Shown piece by piece: positions 59,901 to 64,000 of a stretch of 64,000 nucleotides of DNA. The stretch spans positions 49,264,984 to 49,328,983 of the forward strand of contig NC_088300.1 of the NCBI RefSeq assembly GCF_032854445.1, read 5' to 3'. The translations under genes and the position numbers were made by a program. The notes beneath the pieces are model-generated. The model ran no database searches and had not been told where the DNA came from. It saw nothing but the letters and a program-made list of their open reading frames with translations. This DNA comes from Liolophura sinensis (lineage: Eukaryota; Mollusca; Polyplacophora; Chitonida; Chitonidae). Numbering within the stretch: the stretch's first letter is position 1; every line of letters begins with the position of its first letter.

Positions 59901-62900
59901 ATTACTTTTGGGAATTTTAGCATTTTAAAGTATATGATAATGGACTATGATTTAGTTAAAGAATTCAAAACCAGTCCTCTGAATTGTGTTCTTTAGCTTA
60001 AGTGCAAGTGATAAATTTAGACCCCAAAATTGCTCCGACAAATGAATGAAAATGAATGATTTGAAAATGAATGCGCCTGTTTCAAGACCAGACATGGAAC
60101 CATACCATGCTAGTTTTTAATAGTCTCAAATTATTTGTCATTACATGTAACTGACATGTTATGTACTGATGAAGAGTTTCTAAGTCTGTAAGCCCAACCC
60201 CACTGAGCCTCTTGACCAATCTGTGAGTCAAAACAGGTAAAATGCGATAGGTGATTCATGATTGTAGAAATTAGGACTTGCAGTGTGGTGAACACGTTAG
60301 GGGTTTGGAGCTGCTAGTTTGATAGTTTCCTAGACCCTCCCCGTTTTCCTGGTGTCTGAATTTCAAATTATACCTGCAAGTAATCTTTAAAGCCTGCTCT
60401 ACCAATGACTTCAGAGCTCTGTCACAGTAAAGCTGCCACCATCATATAAGTGAAATATCCATGACTGCAGTGTAAAACACCAATCGAATAAATAAATAAA
60501 TACAAAATGACTTAGGAAACAAAATAATGAAAAAGAAGAGGAGCCAAAATTTAATGATTTAAAATATTTTTTTTATAAAAATAAAACCTTTATCCTTCCC
60601 CACGAAGCAAGTGATAATTAACTGATGGATTCATTAATAATAACCAAATGTGTTCTCATTCAAGTTTGGTGGGCAAATTTGTTAGCATCGGTAAGTATCA
60701 AGTTCTTGTCATGCAGTTGGTTAATTGCCTATTTTATGGATTTTGTTTCTTGAACTGGTGAAATATGTTATTGTCTATAACGTATTTATAACAGATGAGA
60801 TTTCTGTTCTGGGAAGGTCTGCCAGCTTCTCGCAGATAGTTTTGGGTTTCCCCTGAACTCTGTCTGTTTTCCTCTCACTGTGATGCTGGCCGCTTTCATA
60901 TAAATTAGATGTTCTTGAGCACAGTGTGAAACACCAATCAAGTAAACAAATAAACTGATTTCTTCTCAAGGGTTCTGGCAAAACTTATACAATTGGTGGA
61001 GCTAATATTACCTCCATAACTGAAGAGGAGTATGGCATCATTCCTAGAGCAGTTAAACAGATGTATGACATCATGGCGGTAAGTAACTGTGAAATAACTG
61101 TGAATGTGGTATGGTCTAAACATTTTACATTGCAAGAATGAGCCAACTTAATTTTGCATTTTATGTAATACTGTAAATTGCTGTTTTTTGGAATACCACT
61201 TTTTTGTGATATTATATATGTATATTTGTTCTAGGTGTACAGATTTGACTTACTGCAAAGCAACTGTGGTGCAAAATCATGGACAATAATGTGTCTTTGT
61301 CTTAAAGACAGTGACTCTAGAACTGTGCACAGCCCGCTCATTGTTACCTGCACTATCATTATGTATTGTAGCAAACCAAGGACATGCAGTTCAAGGTAAA
61401 GGTGTCTTACGTAGAAATCTACATGGAAGAGTTGAGGGACCTGCTAAATCTGGAGACATCTCATCGGGACATGCATGTCAGGGAGGATGAGAAAGGAAAC
61501 ACAGGTATGGCTGTCCTACAAAACACCTGACAAAGTTATGTCCCCTCACTCAAGTGGGAATGATTTGCAAATGTGTAGGGGTTGTTTCCAGTCCTCTGAG
61601 GGGTAATGGATGTTTACAACTAGTCTACCCATTGGCTGTCGTACATTTTACTTTTTGTCTAAGCAATGGTGTTCATGTAAAGGTTTAGATGTCACATAAA
61701 ATGCACTGAATTCACTGAATTGTGTCAGATTGCCGAGTGTTGCAATATTTTTTGAGTTTAGGCATACGAGTCAGGGCTGAAAATGGTGGCCTGCGAATGG
61801 GGAAAAGCAGGCCAAAAATTTGGCGTAGCAGGCCATCTTCAAGTCGGCACGTCAGCTATCAGCAAAACCATTGTTGACTTCTTGTTTGTATTGAAGATAA
61901 AAGGATCCTTTCAATAACTAGTGCAGAGTTAAATCCATTTCAGACTAGTTATATGCAGAAAATCTGATAAAGTGTTAACTTTTCCCTCTTCAAATTCTGG
62001 ACTGAATCTAAGGCCACGGTCAGAAAACAATGAGACAGCTGCGCAGACAATAAATAATAATCACAAGCCTTAACTGAAGCCTTTGGAGTTGACTTTTTTC
62101 ATTTGACTGACTGGGCAAATTATTCTTTCTATTTTAAATCCATGATGACGGATGAAACCATCCCTAAACTTGTCATTTTGGTCCTCTTTGATTGATTTCT
62201 ATGTCGTTTGGTGCACAGTTCCAAAATGTTAGTAGACCCGACTCACCAAGACTGCAAAAAATTGTTTCAATGAGCGAGAAGGAAATATTTCTGCTGTTTG
62301 CAACAACATTTCGACTTGGGATTGGATTTATACTTACAGAAGTGACAATAAAGGTCCTATTCTCTCCTGAATTAAAGTGAATTTAAAAGCCCACTTTCGT
62401 TATGAACCAACTGGGTTTTGGAATTCAGTGATTAAACGTAGATGCAGGCAAATATCAGAAAGTTGTTGAAAATAGACCTCAAAGTTTAATTTAACTGAAC
62501 AACTGAATTGGCAGGCCATGTTTAAGAATTGCAGGTCATCTGCTATTGTGCCTGCTAAAAGTTGATGACTGGAGAAAGGTTGTAGAACACAGGAGATATT
62601 TTAATTCGAGCCATGTGAGTTCTCTCGGTGTGTGCCCGGTTTTGTATAACTGAAATGTTCTTCAATATGGCCTAAAATACCAATCAAATAAATAAATAAA
62701 GAGTTCCTAACTCTCTGTATGACATGTCTTTGTTGTTGGCAGTGATAATAGGTGCCCATGAAGAGGAGTGTGAATCTCTGGATGAGGTCATGTCCCTACT
62801 GGATGCGGGGTCAGCTGCCAGAACGACAGGTGCCACTCAGATGAACGAACACTCCAGCCGATCTCATGCTATCTTCACTATGGTCATAGGTCAGTGTGGA

Positions 62901-63649
62901 GAGAATGACTGTTAAACAAAGAACAGTATTGTTTCAGTTGGATACTTAATTCTTGTATTCTTGGTGTGGAGTGAGGCCGAGTAACAGTACACTTCTGGAT
63001 AGGGAAGAGCCGAAAACTTTGTTATCCAGGAATATATAGTATTATTGTATCATTATATTATACAATATACTTACCAGGTCTTTCTCCCACTTAAGCGGTT
63101 GCATCAGTATTACATAATAATCAATTTCTGTGTATAACGGTGGGAGAGAGTGGGGATACGAAGTGTGCAGGTAGCAGGGGGCCATGTTTTAGTTCTAGTT
63201 CTATATGGTGACATGTATGCAGATGAATTTAGGAAAGTATGGCGGCTGCCGTACTTTAATGAATCATGGTTTCTGAAGAGAGTGAGGTCACAAGAAATGT
63301 TTTAAGTTGTGGTCACCTGATCCATAAACTTCCTCTGAAGGATACATTAAACAGATGGTTGGTTTGGACATAATTGGGTCACTACATTGTTCAGGGTATA
63401 CAAAATAACTGATCTGATGATCCAGTTCCGGCTTAAAAAATAGGACATGTTAGAATGTAGTGCTAACTTCATGGATGACAACAGACATGTCGGGGCCACG
63501 TCAGACAAGACCCCATATGTTAGAAAGGCAATGTTATAAATCTGCATGTAAGTTAAAATGGACATAATTTGTTTCTCCTACAGGTCAAGATTTAAAATTG
63601 GCTGTAGATAATAGAAGACATCGTGAAAGTTCAGACATTTGTGAAGAAA
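53986..63649 (+). CDS. KIF27: KIF27/KIF7 (Costal-2) family kinesin, N-terminal motor exons
   Basis: Coding exons found: 53986-54036, 58305-58442, 59237-59323, 60971-61078, 61372-61504, 62743-62889 and 63584-63649; the gene continues beyond the window. All joins keep frame. The product starts [20 protein letters not shown]. It carries the P-loop in [16 protein letters not shown] (residues about 86-101, split between exons 3 and 4), [28 protein letters not shown] and switch [15 protein letters not shown] (about 206-219). The ATPase residues seen are intact, so the motor should bind nucleotide. TYTIGG plus the GIIPRAVKQ stretch fits KIF27/KIF7 better than KIF4; the choice within the pair is inferred. 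In other animals these kinesins act at cilia, and KIF7 in Hedgehog signalling. The frame is open from the start back to the acceptor at 53958 (NVTKSVLVI), so the true start could lie on an upstream exon. The catalytic core after switch I and the coiled coil are off the right edge. Confidence 0.92.
55150..55312 (-). mobile_element. SINE family 1, 3' half, in kinesin intron 1
   Basis: TTTATTTATTTATTTGATTG, GGCGTACTCAAGAATATTTC, GGAAACTGGGCACAGCCCGG and CAGACCTTCCCACGTACTG are present. It stops before the head. Confidence 0.92.
57473..58065. repeat. 31-bp minisatellite, about 19 units, in kinesin intron 1
   Basis: The unit is GTGTATCATTGGTCCAAAGT then CATGTTCACAG. The word CATTGGTCC at 57481, 57512 and 57543 gives the exact 31-bp period. 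Variation is mostly CATG/CTTG/CCTTG before TTCACAG. No unit makes a stop on the plus strand, and 31 is not a multiple of 3, so all three plus frames stay open and read the same 31-residue peptide in rotation. The 199-residue frame here is therefore an artefact of the repeat. Confidence 0.97.
59628..59715 (+). mobile_element. SINE family 1, 3' end
   Basis: GTGGGCTCTTCCCGGTTTCC, CACCATAATGCTGGCCGCCA and GTATAAGTGAAATATTCTTG are followed by AGTATGGCGTTAAACAG. It is 5'-truncated, in kinesin intron 3. Confidence 0.92.
60420..60505 (+). mobile_element. SINE family 1, diverged 3' end
   Basis: AAAGCTGCCACCATCATATA, AGTGAAATATCCATGACTGC and AAAACACCAATCGAATAAAT plus a short AAATA tail, in kinesin intron 3. 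Confidence 0.82.
60805..60955 (+). mobile_element. SINE family 1, older copy ending just before kinesin exon 4
   Basis: TGGGAAGGTCTGCCAGCTTC, TGGGTTTCCCCTGAACTCTG, CACTGTGATGCTGGCCGCTT and GTGAAACACCAATCAAGTAA lead into ACAAATAAACTG. Its A-rich tail ends about 15 bp before the acceptor of coding exon 4 (60971). It may therefore have supplied or displaced the branch-point region of that intron. Confidence 0.88.
62618..62699 (+). mobile_element. SINE family 1 remnant upstream of kinesin exon 6
   Basis: TGTGTGCCCGGTTTTGTATA, ACTGAAATGTTCTTCAATAT and CTAAAATACCAATCAAATAA with an AAATAAATAAA tail are present; CACCATAATGCTGGCC is deleted. It ends about 45 bp before coding exon 6 (62743). Confidence 0.85.
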
Positions 63650-64000
63650 GTAAGTACATGTGCATGCATTATTTTTACCGTCTTGTTGGCAGAATAACAG
63701 GAAAGAATAAAAGCATTCCCCAATGGGTTCGCAAGCCCTCTACAAAAGGAAGTAAATCTTGTAATCCATGGAACATGAGTGTCTTCAGCTTAGTTCACAA
63801 ATACCAGTGATTAGATGATCACTTCCATTGTTTTTGACATTACTGGTACTGTTATTGTAGTAGGTAGATTGCACTACCATGACTACTGTTCCGTGAGGTA
63901 CCAGATTTGCTTCCCTTTGTAGAGGGCTGGGGAGTTCCATTACATTGTAAAAATATGATTATTTATATTACATCTGATCATTCAAGACACCGTTTTTAGA
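63650..64000 (+). other. Start of the next kinesin intron
   Basis: The sequence follows the strong donor AA|GTAAGTAC at 63649/63650. No further exon is recognised before the edge. The window ends in a T-rich stretch and TTTTTAG, which may be the next acceptor. Confidence 0.5.

Noticed and set aside
62192-62380. 62-codon frame between repeated GCAGGCCA words (near 61800 and 62510) in a kinesin intron
   Set aside because: The flanking words suggest an old repeat, but no terminal repeats, target-site duplication or recognisable protein could be established.

Overview
This window is animal nuclear DNA, with intron-split genes using GT-AG splice sites, tRNA-derived SINEs and large tandem-repeat arrays. 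Gene content (an intron-rich SAP30BP, YIPF3 and a KIF7/KIF27-type kinesin) and the style of the SINEs suggest a marine lophotrochozoan, most likely a mollusc. That placement is an inference from overall look; I cannot name the species. I see no prokaryotic operon, CRISPR array, virus or toxin gene.

Layout. 1-1.19 kb: a satellite of about 70 bp units. 1.2-1.95 kb: a SINE-derived segment whose body is tandemly triplicated. 2.48-2.76 kb (+): the last exon of a C-factor-like short-chain dehydrogenase whose 5' part is missing from the window or not recognised. 3.6-17.3 kb: mostly non-coding, with a cluster of short palindromes at 6.2-6.5 kb and a weak candidate signal-peptide exon at 8.9 kb. 17.36-18.56 kb (+): the last two exons of an unrecognised single-pass membrane protein. 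20.8-24.35 kb: a 70-bp satellite interrupted by a SINE with a clean 12-bp target-site duplication. 29.6-40.5 kb (-): a complete 11-exon YIPF3 gene (about 391 residues). 45.8-52.1 kb (-): a complete 10-exon SAP30BP gene (about 315 residues). 54.0-63.65 kb (+): the first seven coding exons of a KIF27/KIF7-type kinesin, covering the motor domain from its first strand through the P-loop to switch I and running off the right edge.

SAP30BP and the kinesin lie head to head, so the region from about 52.08 to 52.5 kb probably holds a divergent promoter. The recognised genes do not form one pathway: YIPF3 is a Golgi membrane protein, SAP30BP a nuclear transcription and splicing factor, and KIF7/27 kinesins serve cilia and Hedgehog signalling.

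The most notable non-genic content is repetitive. At least three tRNA-headed SINE families appear to share one 3' tail, which suggests a common LINE partner. One SINE body has become a tandem repeat. A 31-bp minisatellite in a kinesin intron carries a juxtaposed AG|GT in nearly every unit. I found no convincing undescribed biological system; these repeat structures and the unrecognised membrane protein are the best leads. All coordinates were read by eye. Exon joins were checked by reading frame, but no database search was possible.
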